Assembly (NCBI RefSeq): GCF_000373625.1
Contig: NZ_KB891993.1
Coordinates: 124,001-188,000, forward strand
Source: Streptomyces sp. LaPpAH-108
GTDB lineage: Bacteria; Actinomycetota; Actinomycetes; Streptomycetales; Streptomycetaceae
Direction of reading: 5' to 3'
Length of the DNA stretch: 64,000 nt
Numbering within the stretch: the first letter of the stretch is position 1; every line of letters begins with the position of its first letter. Positions 26,593 through 35,455 of the stretch are shown here, one piece after another. The notes below the pieces were generated by a model. That model worked only from the letters and a program-made list of their open reading frames with translations. It was not told the DNA's origin and made no database searches. The position numbers were made by a program, and so were the translations under genes.

Positions 26593-27642
26593 TCAGGCGG
26601 CGGCGCGTTCGGCGAGGGGGCGGCGGCGCAGGGAGGTGTCGGTCAGGGAGCGCGGGGGCATGGAGGCGGCGGGGTTGTAGAGGTTCACTCCCGGGCGCAC
26701 GATCTCGTCGATGCGGTCGAGCGTCGCGTCGTCCAGGGTGAGCGCGGCTCCCTTGAGCAGCGCCTCCAGTTGTTCCATGGTGCGCGGGCCGATGATCGCC
26801 GAGGTGACGGCGGGGTGGGCCACGGTGAAGGCCACGGCGAGTTCCGGCAAGGTGCAGCCGATGCTGTCGGCGAGTTCGACCAGCTGCTCGACGGCATCCA
26901 GCTTGGCGGCGTTCTCGGCGAGCGCGGGATCGAAGAAGCCGGGACGGAGCGCGGCCCGGCCGGACTCCATGTCGACGGGCCTCCCCCTACGGATCTTCCC
27001 GCTGAGGAAGCCGAAGGCGAGCGGGCTCCAGACCAGGACTCCCATGCCGTAGCGCTCGGCGACGGGCAGCAGCGAGGTCTCGATCCCACGGGCCAGGATC
27101 GAGTAGGGCGGCTGGGCCGTGCGGAAGCGGCCGAGAGCGCGCCGCTCGGAGACGTGGTGGGCCTCGACGATCTCCTCCGGCTGGAAGTTCGAGCAGCCGA
27201 AGGCGCGTATCTTCCCCTGGGTCACGAGGTCGGTCAGGACCGACAGTGTCTCCTCGATGTCCGTGGTGTGGTCCGGGAAGTGGATCTGGTAGAGGTCGAT
27301 CCAGTCGGTGTCCAGGCGCCGGAGGCTGTCCTCGACCGCGGTGAGGATCCAACGCCGTGAGTTTCCGCCCCGGTTGGGGCCCTCGCCCATCGGGAAGTGG
27401 ACCTTGGTGGCGAGCACGACATCGTCACGGCGCCCGCGCAGCGCCTTGCCCACGATCTCCTCGGACTCGCCCCGGCCGTACATGTCGGCGGTGTCGAGGA
27501 AGTTGACGCCCTGGTCGAGAGCGGCGTGGATGATGCGGACACAGTCGTCGTGGTCGGAGTTGCAGCCGTCCTGGAACATCATGGTGCCGAGGCAGTGGGT
27601 GCTGACCTCGATGCCGGTCCTGCCAAGGGTGCGATAGCGCAT
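26593..27642 (-). CDS. Aldo/keto reductase
   Basis: 349 residues with a TIM-barrel AKR sequence. Catalytic tetrad is complete: Asp and Tyr in FLDTADMYGRG, Lys in VLATKVHF and His in YQIHFPD. The NADPH-binding C-terminal SAIIGPRTMEQL segment is intact. Resembles the YajO/Tas-like and sugar-active AKRs that reduce aldehydes. Single gene; convergent with the DUF2238 gene. The gap upstream contains CTAGTAATTGGAG, a rare AT-rich patch, probably its promoter. Confidence 0.9.
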   Translation of the reverse strand: MRYRTLGRTGIEVSTHCLGTMMFQDGCNSDHDDCVRIIHAALDQGVNFLDTADMYGRGESEEIVGKALRGRRDDVVLATKVHFPMGEGPNRGGNSRRWILTAVEDSLRRLDTDWIDLYQIHFPDHTTDIEETLSVLTDLVTQGKIRAFGCSNFQPEEIVEAHHVSERRALGRFRTAQPPYSILARGIETSLLPVAERYGMGVLVWSPLAFGFLSGKIRRGRPVDMESGRAALRPGFFDPALAENAAKLDAVEQLVELADSIGCTLPELAVAFTVAHPAVTSAIIGPRTMEQLEALLKGAALTLDDATLDRIDEIVRPGVNLYNPAASMPPRSLTDTSLRRRPLAERAAA

Positions 27643-27732
27643 GGCGAAGCTTCCTCACGGGGGCGGCCGATGACGCGGAGCGACAGGGCGTCGACCGCCC
27701 GACGGACTCTAGTAATTGGAGTCCTCTCGAGG

Positions 27733-28209
27733 TCAACCCTTGTGCCGTACCCACAGCGGGAGGCCGTACCAGCACGTCAGGTACCAGACGACGACGGCCG
27801 CGACCAGCCAGGGGACGTAGTCGTCGTGGGTGGCGACGCGGAGGATCAGGAGGAGGGAGGAGGCCATGGTGGCAAGGAGGAGGATCAGGCCGACGAAGGT
27901 GAGAAGGCCGGCCAGGCGGACCGCACGGGGTTTGACGCGGCGTCCGGAGACCAGGCGGTGCAGGGAGACCGGGCCGATGAGGGCACCGGTGGCGCAGGCA
28001 CCGAGCACGACCGTCACGATGTAGATGATCTGGTCGGTGCGGGCCAGTTCACCGTACTTGGGCTGGAAGACGACGGTGAGCAGGAAGCCGAAGAGGATCT
28101 GGACGCCGGTCTGGGCGACCCGGACCTCCTGGATGAGTTCGCCCCAGCGCCGGTCGGCCCGCTCTTCCTCGGTCTCGCTACGGCCTCTGCGCGTTCCCTC
28201 CTCGGTCAT
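27733..28209 (-). CDS. DUF6328 membrane protein
   Basis: 158 residues: a charged N-terminus (Glu/Arg-rich to residue 22), then GELIQEVRVAQTGVQILFGFLL leading into about four membrane helices, and a basic C-terminus. The opening motif and helix pattern match a small family found throughout actinobacteria (DUF6328). No enzyme motif visible and function unknown. Stands alone, same strand as its neighbours. Confidence 0.8.
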   Translation of the reverse strand: MTEEGTRRGRSETEEERADRRWGELIQEVRVAQTGVQILFGFLLTVVFQPKYGELARTDQIIYIVTVVLGACATGALIGPVSLHRLVSGRRVKPRAVRLAGLLTFVGLILLLATMASSLLLILRVATHDDYVPWLVAAVVVWYLTCWYGLPLWVRHKG

Positions 28210-28268
28210 GCGGTGCAGTTAACCGCCCGCGCGTTTCTTCAAACCGGCCCGGCGTCCCCCGACGGGAG

Positions 28269-29153
28269 CTACTGGAAGTAGTGCCCCTCCTCCAGGTCGG
28301 CCAGCAGCCCGGTCTCCGTCGGCTCCCAGCCGAGCAGTTCGCGGGTGAGCGTGCTCGACGTGGGGTTGTCGACCCCGGTGAAGCGGCCCACGAAGCCGTA
28401 GCGGGCCTCGGCCTCCTCGCTCGTCAGACTGATCACGGGGACGTCCAGGTGACGGCCGATGACCTCGGCGATCTCCCGGAACGGCACGCCCTCCTCGGCG
28501 GCGGCGTGCAGCCGCTGTCCGGCGGGTGCCTTCTCCAGGGCGAGCCGGAACAGCCGGGCGGCGTCGAGCCGGTGGACGGCGGGCCAGCGGTTGGCGCCGT
28601 CCCCGACGTAGGCGGCGACGCCCTTCTCGCGGGCGACGTCGATGAGACGGGGGACGAAGCCGTGGTCGCCGCGTCCGTGGACGGTGGGCGCGAGCCGGAC
28701 CACCGAGGAGCGCACACCGTCCGCGGCCAGTGCCGTCGTGGCCTCCTCGGAGGCGGTGCGGTGGGTGCCGGGGGCGGGGGCGTCGGCCTCGGTGATCAGA
28801 CGGCCGGTCGGGCCGATCGCGGTGCCGGAGGTGACGACCAGCGGCCGGTCCGAACCGGCGAGCGCGGCGCCCATGGCCCGGATGGCGGTCAGGTCGGTCT
28901 CGCCCGCCGCGCGGACGTCGGCGAAGTCGTGGACGAAGGCCAGGTGGATCACGCCGTCGGCGCCGCCTGCGACGCGGGCCAGGTCCTCGGGGTCCGCCAG
29001 GCTGCCCCGGTGCACCTCGGCGCCCGCGGCCTTCAGCCGGGCGGCCCCCTCGTCGGACCGGGCGAGGCCGACGACCTCGTGCCCGGCGCCGATGAGTTCG
29101 GGTACGACGGCCGAGCCGATGAATCCGGTGGCCCCGGTGACGAAAACACGCAT
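28269..29153 (-). CDS. NAD-dependent epimerase/SDR (atypical)
   Basis: 294 residues from ATG 29153, with GAGGAGAACC upstream; longer frame rejected. The N-terminal GATGFIG (residues 7-13) is the extended-SDR dinucleotide motif. A catalytic YxxxK is not evident, as in atypical SDRs; the Ser/Thr region VVTSGTAIG is present. Such proteins act on sugars or small carbonyls, and related ones bind NAD(P) without catalysis. Divergent from a LysR regulator 174 bp away, the likely controller. Confidence 0.85.
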   Translation of the reverse strand: MRVFVTGATGFIGSAVVPELIGAGHEVVGLARSDEGAARLKAAGAEVHRGSLADPEDLARVAGGADGVIHLAFVHDFADVRAAGETDLTAIRAMGAALAGSDRPLVVTSGTAIGPTGRLITEADAPAPGTHRTASEEATTALAADGVRSSVVRLAPTVHGRGDHGFVPRLIDVAREKGVAAYVGDGANRWPAVHRLDAARLFRLALEKAPAGQRLHAAAEEGVPFREIAEVIGRHLDVPVISLTSEEAEARYGFVGRFTGVDNPTSSTLTRELLGWEPTETGLLADLEEGHYFQ

Positions 29154-29327
29154 GTCGTGGTTCTCCTCGGATGGTGGGACTCCCTGCCGCGAAACGTGCC
29201 CGGGAGTGCTTCCATCCTTGGCCGGACGGTGTGCCCGCGTCCAAAGCTTGTTCCGCATCGGGCAATACGATTCGGGCATCACCGCAGCTCAAATGGCATG
29301 CATGACAGAGAGCCGTACGCTGGGGTC

Positions 29328-30230
29328 ATGTCCGACTCCCCCGCCGACGCGGATCTCGACCTCAGGCTGGTGCGGTACTTCACGGTCGTCGCCGAGCACC
29401 GCCACTTCGGGCGCGCGGCCACCGCGCTGCACATCACCCAGCCGTCCCTGAGCCGTCAAGTACGGCGGCTGGAGCGGGAACTGGGTGCGCGCCTGCTGGA
29501 CCGCACCCCGCAGGGCACGCGGCTGACCGAGGCGGGCGAGGTGTTCCTGCCGCGCGCGAGGTCGCTGCTGCGGGCGGCCGGGCAGGCGGTCGCCGCCGCG
29601 CGGGCCGCCGCCGAGCCCAGCCGGATCACCGTCGGCTACACCACCGGGCTGATCGTCACCCCGGCCGTGGCCGAGCTGCGCCGCCGGTTCCCGGACGCGG
29701 ACGTGCGCACGACGCACCTGCCCTGGCAGGAGGCGCGCAAGGCGCTGACCGAGCACCGGGTGGACGCGCTGGTCACCCGGCTGCCGTTCGTCACCGAGGG
29801 CCTGCGGGTGACCGTGCTCTACGACGAGCCGCGCGTGGTGGTCCTGCCGCTGGACCACCGGCTGGCGGGCAAGGAGTCGGTCACCCTGGACGACATCGCG
29901 GACGAGCCGCTGCCCCGCGTCCCGGACCGGCTGTGGGACGCGTTCTGGCGCATCGACCCACGCCCGGACGGGCGGCCCGCGCCGGACGGCCCGCTCATCG
30001 AGAACATCGAGGACAAGTTCGAGCTGGTGGCCTCCGGGCAGTCGCTCGCGCTCGCGGCGGGCGTGCCCGGGCTGCGCCCGCCGCGCCCGGATCTGACCAC
30101 GGTGCCACTGCACGGGGTCGAGCCGTGCCATGTGGCCGTGGCGACCCGGGCCGGGGACACCGGACGGCTGGTGACGGAGTTCCGCAAGTGCGCCGAGGCG
30201 CTGCTCACCGGCCCCGGGGTCACCGAGTGA
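29328..30230 (+). CDS. LysR-family regulator
   Basis: 300 residues from ATG 29328. The HTH reads LRYFTVVAEHRHFGRAATAL ... ITQPSLSRQVRRLE (residues 14-60), the standard LysR form, followed by a two-lobed effector domain. The N-terminal seven residues are an acidic leader. It is divergent from the SDR gene, which it presumably controls. Effector unknown. Its stop is 1 bp from the end of the convergent TetR gene. Confidence 0.92.
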   Translation: MSDSPADADLDLRLVRYFTVVAEHRHFGRAATALHITQPSLSRQVRRLERELGARLLDRTPQGTRLTEAGEVFLPRARSLLRAAGQAVAAARAAAEPSRITVGYTTGLIVTPAVAELRRRFPDADVRTTHLPWQEARKALTEHRVDALVTRLPFVTEGLRVTVLYDEPRVVVLPLDHRLAGKESVTLDDIADEPLPRVPDRLWDAFWRIDPRPDGRPAPDGPLIENIEDKFELVASGQSLALAAGVPGLRPPRPDLTTVPLHGVEPCHVAVATRAGDTGRLVTEFRKCAEALLTGPGVTE

Positions 30231-30231
30231 G

Positions 30232-30837
30232 TCAGGCGCCGGGGGTGAGCGCGCCCGGGGTCAACTGGGCCTGGACGAGCGGCCCGTAGCGGTCGGCCAC
30301 CGCGTCGGCGTCCGCCTCCCGCAGCCCAGGGCCGCGCGCGATGCCGTACATCACCCCGAGGCCGACGACGGCCGCGACGGCGAGTTCGGCGCGCAGTCCC
30401 GCGTCGGGTCCGCTGAGCCGGGCGGCGAGGCGTTCGGTCACCTGGGCGCGGAAGTTGGCGCGCAGGATCTCGCCGTGGTCACCGTGCAGCGGGGCGAAGA
30501 CGATGCGCAGCAGCGGGTCGGTGCCGCGTTCGCGCTGGCTGGCCAGGACGTGCCGGACCATGTGCCGGCCGAGGGCGGCGAGGGGCGCGTCGAGCAGGTC
30601 GTCCGCGTCGGTGTCGAAGGACATCACGCGGGCGAAGAGGGCGTCCTTGTTGCCGAAGTACTTCAGGACGAGCGGCGGGCTGACCCCGGCCCGTTCGGCG
30701 ACGGCCTTCAGGGTGATGTCGCCGTGCGGGTGCCGGGCCAGCAGATGGCGGGCGGCCTTGAGGATGGCCGCCTTGGTCGCCTCGGCGTCCCGGCGCACGG
30801 TGCCCTGCCCGGCGGGCGGGGTGTCCGGGCTGCTCAC
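30232..30837 (-). CDS. TetR-family repressor of the adjacent exporter
   Basis: 201 residues from GTG 30837, which overlaps the exporter's TGA by 4 bp, so the two are translationally coupled. HTH at about 22-66 (ITLKAVAERAGVSPPLVLKYFGNKDALFARVM), then a TetR_C-type helical domain. Encoded downstream of the transporter it probably controls, through the paired palindromes at 32368-32407. Drug-responsive de-repression is the usual logic for this pairing. Confidence 0.9.
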   Translation of the reverse strand: MSSPDTPPAGQGTVRRDAEATKAAILKAARHLLARHPHGDITLKAVAERAGVSPPLVLKYFGNKDALFARVMSFDTDADDLLDAPLAALGRHMVRHVLASQRERGTDPLLRIVFAPLHGDHGEILRANFRAQVTERLAARLSGPDAGLRAELAVAAVVGLGVMYGIARGPGLREADADAVADRYGPLVQAQLTPGALTPGA

Positions 30838-32339
30838 GCGCCCTCCATGGCACCGGCGCGGGCCTTGCGGGTACGGCCCCACGCGCGCCGGGTGCCGCCG
30901 CCGTCCCCCTCGCCGGTGGAGTCCCCCGGGATGGTCAGGGCGGCGGCGCAGGCGACCAGGGCGACGGCCCCGGCCATCCCGAAGGCCAGCAGATAGCCGT
31001 GCAGGGTGGGCACCGGGATGCCGCCGACGAGGCTGGTGTGGTGGACGAGCACGGCGGCGACGGCGGCGCTGGAGACGGCCTGGCCGATGGTCCGCATGAG
31101 CACGTTGACGCCGTTGGCGGAGGCGGTCGCGGCGGCCGGTACGGCGCGCAGGATCAGGGTGGGCAGCGCGGAGTAGGCGAGGGTGGTGCCGGTGGCGACC
31201 ACGGTGGCGCCCAGGATGATCATCCACAGGTCGCGGCTGTCCACGATGCGCAGCGCGTAGCCGCAGGCGATGACGGCGGCGCCGAGCGCGAGCGTGATGC
31301 GCGGTCCGCGCCGGGCCGAGATGCGGGCGGACAGCGGCGAGAACAGCAGCATGGTGACGCCGCCGGGCAGCAGGCACAGCCCGGTGGCGACGATGGACAG
31401 GCCGAGGCCGTACCCGCTGGCTTTGGGCGCCTGCACGAGCTGGGCGGTGACGAGCGAGTTGGCGTAGAACGCGAAGCCGGTGAGCAGCGCCGCGATGTGC
31501 GAGAGGCCCACCCGGGGCCGGGTCACCAGGCGCAGGTCGACCAGCGGGCGCGGGGTCCGCAGTTGCTGGCGCCACCACAGGACGAGCACGACCACCGAGA
31601 CGGCGAAGAGGCCGAGGACGCGCGGGCTGCCCCAGCCCCACTGGCCGCCCTGCGAGACGCCGAGCAGCAGACAGACCAGGGCGACGGCGAGACCGAGCGC
31701 GCCGACGACGTCGAAGCGGCCGGGCTCCCGCACCGGGGACTCCTTGACCGCCCACCAGGTGGCCGTGACGCCGAGCGCGCCGAGGGCGCTGGTCAGCCAG
31801 AACATGGTGTGCCAGTCGGCGTACTGCACGACCAGCGCGGCCAGCGGCAGCCCGAGGGCGGCGCCGATGCCGACGGTGGAGCTCATGAACGCGACGGCCG
31901 AGCCGCGCCGCTCGGGCGGGAGTTCGTCGCGCAGGATGCTGATCGACAGCGGGACGACGGAGGCGGCGGCGCCCTGGAGCGCGCGGGCCGCGATCAGCAC
32001 GGCGATGTCCGAGGACAGCGCGCAGAGCACCGAGCCGACGGTCATCAGGAGGAGCGCGGAGGTGAGCACCCGGCGCTTGCCGTACATGTCACCGGCGCGG
32101 CCGAGCACGGGGGTCAGCACGGCGCCGGAGAGCAGGGTCGCGGTGACCATCCAGGAGACAGCGGCCGGGGACGACCCGGTGAGCCGGGGCAGGTCGGGCA
32201 GGAGCGGCACGACCACGGTCTGCATGACGGCCATGAGGATGCCGCCCGACGCCAGCACGGGGATGGTGAGGCGCTCCCGCAGCCGGGGCGGCGGCGCGAG
32301 GCTGCCGGGCGGCTCGGGTATGGGGGCGGACGACGCCAT
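30834..32339 (-). CDS. DHA2-type MFS drug exporter (14 TM)
   Basis: 501 residues with 14 hydrophobic segments. GRAGDMYGKRRVL after TM2 and LGLPLAALVVQYADWHTMFW near TM5 (motif C region) fit the DHA2 proton-antiporter group (QacA/EmrB-like). C-terminus is a long charged tail. Forms an operon with the TetR gene and is preceded by two tandem palindromes. Likely exports a toxic or antibiotic compound; substrate not predictable. Confidence 0.92.
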   Translation of the reverse strand: MASSAPIPEPPGSLAPPPRLRERLTIPVLASGGILMAVMQTVVVPLLPDLPRLTGSSPAAVSWMVTATLLSGAVLTPVLGRAGDMYGKRRVLTSALLLMTVGSVLCALSSDIAVLIAARALQGAAASVVPLSISILRDELPPERRGSAVAFMSSTVGIGAALGLPLAALVVQYADWHTMFWLTSALGALGVTATWWAVKESPVREPGRFDVVGALGLAVALVCLLLGVSQGGQWGWGSPRVLGLFAVSVVVLVLWWRQQLRTPRPLVDLRLVTRPRVGLSHIAALLTGFAFYANSLVTAQLVQAPKASGYGLGLSIVATGLCLLPGGVTMLLFSPLSARISARRGPRITLALGAAVIACGYALRIVDSRDLWMIILGATVVATGTTLAYSALPTLILRAVPAAATASANGVNVLMRTIGQAVSSAAVAAVLVHHTSLVGGIPVPTLHGYLLAFGMAGAVALVACAAALTIPGDSTGEGDGGGTRRAWGRTRKARAGAMEGA

Positions 32340-32367
32340 GGGCTCTCCTGCGGAATGTGCGTGACTG

Positions 32368-32407
32368 GTGAATGACTATTCACCCTATCCAGTGAATGAC
32401 CTTTCAC
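32368..32407. promoter_or_regulatory. Two tandem TetR operators
   Basis: GTGAATGACTATTCAC (32368-32383) and GTGAATGACCTTTCAC (32392-32407) are near-palindromes with the same GTGAA/TTCAC ends, 24 bp centre to centre. They lie 29-68 bp upstream of the MFS start. They are the probable binding sites of the co-encoded TetR repressor. GTGAAT on an AT-rich background stands out sharply here. Confidence 0.78.
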
Positions 32408-32441
32408 CAACATTTACCCCCGCGTCCGAGCGGTGGTGGGC

Positions 32442-33683
32442 CTACTGGTCACGGTGGTGCGAGGGGCGTGGATGCGCGGCGCGGGCGGACGAGGAGCGGG
32501 CGTGCAGCGCGCGGGCCACCCGGGGGCCGAGGCCGCGCTTGAGCCTGCGCAGCGGCTCAAGACGCCCGGCCGCGCGGTCCAGGCCGTAGTAGAGCTGCGG
32601 CGGTACGTACGGCAGCAGCGGGGAGTGGCGCTGGCCGAGCAGGGCGAACATGCGGTGCGGGGGCAGGTCGATGTAGCGGGGCAGGTTCTCGTACCAGCGG
32701 GCGCTGTAGCGGGCGGCGCTCTGTGCGGACAGCAGGTCGGCGCGGCGCCGGGTCTCGTAGGCGGCCAGCGCCTCGGGCAGCGTGGCGTGGTCGCGGAGGG
32801 CGGCGGCCAGGCACATGGCGTCCTCCAGGGCGAGGGTGGTGCCCGCGCCGATGGAGTAGTGGGTGGTGTGGGCGGCGTCGCCGAGCAGGACGAGGTTGCC
32901 GTGGTGCCAGGTGCGGTGGGTGAGGGTGCGGAAGGTGGGCCAGGGGGCGGCGGCGCCCGGCCGGGACCGGGCGAGGAGGGGGTGGCCGTCGAGGATGTGC
33001 GCGAAGTGCTTCTCCAGCAGGGTCAGTTGCTCGCCCTCGTCGGCACGGTCCAGGCCGAGGCCGGTGTACGTCTGCGGGGAGCATTCGACGACGCAGGTGC
33101 TGTGGGTGGCGTCGTAGGGGTAGCCGTAGGCCCAGATCCAGCCGTGCGCGGTCTCGGCGAAGGCGAAGGTGAAGGCGTCGAAGACGCGGGTCGTGCCGAG
33201 CCAGAGGTAGTGGTTGCGGCCGTGGGTGGTGTGGGTGCCGAAGGCGTCGGCGTACCGGGTGCGCAGGGCGCTGCCGATGCCGTCGGCGGCCACCACCAGG
33301 TCGGCCCCGCCGGGGAGTTCGGTGATCTCGCTCTCGAACTCCAGCCGTACGCCCAGGTTTCGGGCGCGCGCGGCGAGCAGGTCGAGGAGGCGGTGGCGGC
33401 CGATGCCGAAGCCCCGGTCGCCGGGCTGCCGCGTGCTCAAGTCCCGTACGTGCGCGACGCCTTCGGTCCAGTGGACCGAGTTCTCCTCGACGGCGCGGGC
33501 CGACTCGGGGTCGTGGGCGCGGAGCCGGTCGAGCAGGCCCTGCCAGTAGGTGACGCCCCAGCCGTAGGTGGAGCCCTCGGGGGCGCGTTCGTGCACGGTG
33601 ACGTCGTGGGACGGGTGCTGCCGCTTGAGCAGGATGGCGAGGTACAGGCCCGCGGGCCCGCCTCCGACGCAGACGACCTTCAC
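32442..33683 (-). CDS. FAD-dependent monooxygenase
   Basis: 413 residues from GTG 33683, which puts the FAD-binding VCVGGGPAGLY motif at residues 4-14, as usual. The second FAD motif NLVLLGDAAHTTHYSIGAGT is intact. The sequence resembles group A hydroxylases of the salicylyl-CoA 5-hydroxylase/tryptophan hydroxylase-like type, which insert one oxygen into aromatic substrates using NAD(P)H. The C-terminus is basic and His/Ser-rich, perhaps non-essential. No biosynthetic partners adjacent. Confidence 0.87.
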   Translation of the reverse strand: MKVVCVGGGPAGLYLAILLKRQHPSHDVTVHERAPEGSTYGWGVTYWQGLLDRLRAHDPESARAVEENSVHWTEGVAHVRDLSTRQPGDRGFGIGRHRLLDLLAARARNLGVRLEFESEITELPGGADLVVAADGIGSALRTRYADAFGTHTTHGRNHYLWLGTTRVFDAFTFAFAETAHGWIWAYGYPYDATHSTCVVECSPQTYTGLGLDRADEGEQLTLLEKHFAHILDGHPLLARSRPGAAAPWPTFRTLTHRTWHHGNLVLLGDAAHTTHYSIGAGTTLALEDAMCLAAALRDHATLPEALAAYETRRRADLLSAQSAARYSARWYENLPRYIDLPPHRMFALLGQRHSPLLPYVPPQLYYGLDRAAGRLEPLRRLKRGLGPRVARALHARSSSARAAHPRPSHHRDQ

Positions 33684-33808
33684 GCACACACCTCTGGAAG
33701 TCACCGGACGTAGTCGATCGGGCTCGCAGGGTAGCAGCGAAGGGGCGGGCTCATGCCCGGCGACGGCGGCCGGTCGGTGCCGGGTGGGTGCCGGTCAGTC
33801 GGTGGCGG

Positions 33809-34495
33809 TCAGTCGGTGGCGGTCCGGCACTCCGGGTGGCCCCAGCCCGTCGCGTTCTTGGCGATGGGCTCACCGGCCGCGTAGGAGCGCCCGCACTGGC
33901 AGCGGCCGGGGAACTTGGCCTTGATGGTGCGCGCGGAGCCGCTGCCGCCGTTGGTACGGCGCGGTGCCTTGCGGCGGGCGGCGGCCGGGGCGGGGGTGTC
34001 GGGCGAGGGCGGCGGCTCCGGGGAGCCGAGCGCGCTGCCCGCGGCCTCCTGCACGACGGCGGCCTGGCTGGCGGCGCGGTCGGCGAAGTCGTTCAGCGGG
34101 TCGCCATCGACCTGGTGGGCGGGGACGTAACGGAAATCGACCGAGCGGCCGTCGAGGAGGGCGTCGATGCGGACGACCAGTTCCTGGTTGGCGACGGGCT
34201 TTCCGGCGGAGGTCTTCCAGCCGTTGCGCTTCCAGCCGGGCAGCCAGGTGGTGACGGCCTTCATCGCGTACTGGGAGTCCATCCGGATCTCCAGCGGCAC
34301 ATCCGGCTCGACGGCCGTCAACAGCCGCTCCAGGGCGGTGAGTTCCGCGACGTTGTTGGTGGTACGGCCGAGCGCCCCGGACTCCCAGCGGGCCGGGGTC
34401 CGCTCGTCGTCGCCGGAGACCACCCATGCCCATCCGGCCGGTCCGGGGTTTCCCTTCGAAGCCCCGTCGCACGCGGCCACCACACGTTCACGCAT
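33809..34495 (-). CDS. RNase HI-type ribonuclease H with zinc-knuckle-like tail
   Basis: 228 residues; start ATG 34495 gives RERVVAACDGASKGNPG as N-terminus (12 residues shorter frame also open to 34507). Catalytic carboxylates visible: Asp in CDGASKGNPG, Glu in NNVAELTAL, Asp in RMDSQYA and Asp in NDFADRA, the RNase H DEDD set. After a Pro/Ala linker, the last 45 residues hold CQCG ... HPEC, likely a zinc-binding appendage. Degrades RNA in RNA/DNA hybrids. This domain addition is common in actinobacterial forms. Confidence 0.9.
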   Translation of the reverse strand: MRERVVAACDGASKGNPGPAGWAWVVSGDDERTPARWESGALGRTTNNVAELTALERLLTAVEPDVPLEIRMDSQYAMKAVTTWLPGWKRNGWKTSAGKPVANQELVVRIDALLDGRSVDFRYVPAHQVDGDPLNDFADRAASQAAVVQEAAGSALGSPEPPPSPDTPAPAAARRKAPRRTNGGSGSARTIKAKFPGRCQCGRSYAAGEPIAKNATGWGHPECRTATD

Positions 34496-34541
34496 GTGCA
34501 CGATCATGCCATGGCCGCGGCGGAGGACGGACCGGGCCTGG

Positions 34542-35336
34542 TCAGGCGTCCTTCAGCTCGGGCATCTCGCCCTCGGTGGTGGTGACGTCGATCACCGAGA
34601 AGTGGGCGCCCTGCGGGTCGGTGAGCGCGGCGAACCGGCCGAACGGGCTGCTCATCGGGCCGAAGCGGAGCACGGCCCCGCGCTCGGTGGCGCGGGCCAC
34701 GGCGGCGTCGCAGTCGTCGACGGTGAAGTAGACGTTGATGTACGAGGGCACCTCGGGCGGGAAGTCCTCGGTCATCCGCATCCGGCCCAGGACGGGGTCG
34801 GCACCGAGGTCGAAGACGCGGAAGTCGACCGCGTCGTCCTCCATGTCCTTCGCGCGGTAGGGGAAGACAGCGGAGAAGAAGGCGTCGGACTTCTCGGGCT
34901 CACGGGTGAAGACCTCGGACCAGCAGTAGGCGCCGGGGGTCGCGACGGCCTCGAAGCCCTCGTGGGCGGCGCCCTGCCAGACGCCGAAGACGGCGCCGCT
35001 GGGCTCGCGGGCGAGCACCATCGTGCCGAAGTCACCGACCTGCATGGGCGGCATCAGCACGTCGCCGCCGTTCTCCCGGATCTTCTCGGCGGTCGCGGCG
35101 GCGTCCGGGGAGGCGAAGTAGAGGCACCACTGCGACTGGCCCTCCTGGCCCGGCATCGGGGGGACGACGGCGGCGACGGCCTTGCCGTCCGCGTACGCCT
35201 GTGTGTAGTTGCCGTACTGCGACGACGACTCGCCGAAGGTCCAGCCGAGGACGTCGCCGTAGAACCGCTTGGCGCCCTCCAGGTCGGTGAACATCGCGTC
35301 GGCCCAACAGGGCGTTCCTTCGGGTGGTACGGCCAT
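34542..35336 (-). CDS. Two-domain VOC (glyoxalase-like) protein
   Basis: 264 residues made of two tandem VOC/glyoxalase domains of about 125 residues; each shows the beta-alpha-beta pattern (FTDLEGAKRFYGDVLGW; FTREPEKSDAFFSAVFPYRA). Ends with ITDVTTTEGEMPEL. Such proteins bind metal and small molecules: some are glyoxalases, others antibiotic-binding proteins or epimerases; this subfamily (27 kDa antigen CFP30B-like) has no assigned reaction. Monocistronic. Confidence 0.88.
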   Translation of the reverse strand: MAVPPEGTPCWADAMFTDLEGAKRFYGDVLGWTFGESSSQYGNYTQAYADGKAVAAVVPPMPGQEGQSQWCLYFASPDAAATAEKIRENGGDVLMPPMQVGDFGTMVLAREPSGAVFGVWQGAAHEGFEAVATPGAYCWSEVFTREPEKSDAFFSAVFPYRAKDMEDDAVDFRVFDLGADPVLGRMRMTEDFPPEVPSYINVYFTVDDCDAAVARATERGAVLRFGPMSSPFGRFAALTDPQGAHFSVIDVTTTEGEMPELKDA

Positions 35337-35455
35337 GGTCGGGCCCTCTCGTTTCTGGCGTTTCGTCCCGGGACGTCACGCTAGCCGCGCACCGGTCGGC
35401 ACGCGCGCCGAATTCGTTCGACACGGGGGAGGTCCGGCCCCTTGGATGGGCGGCG

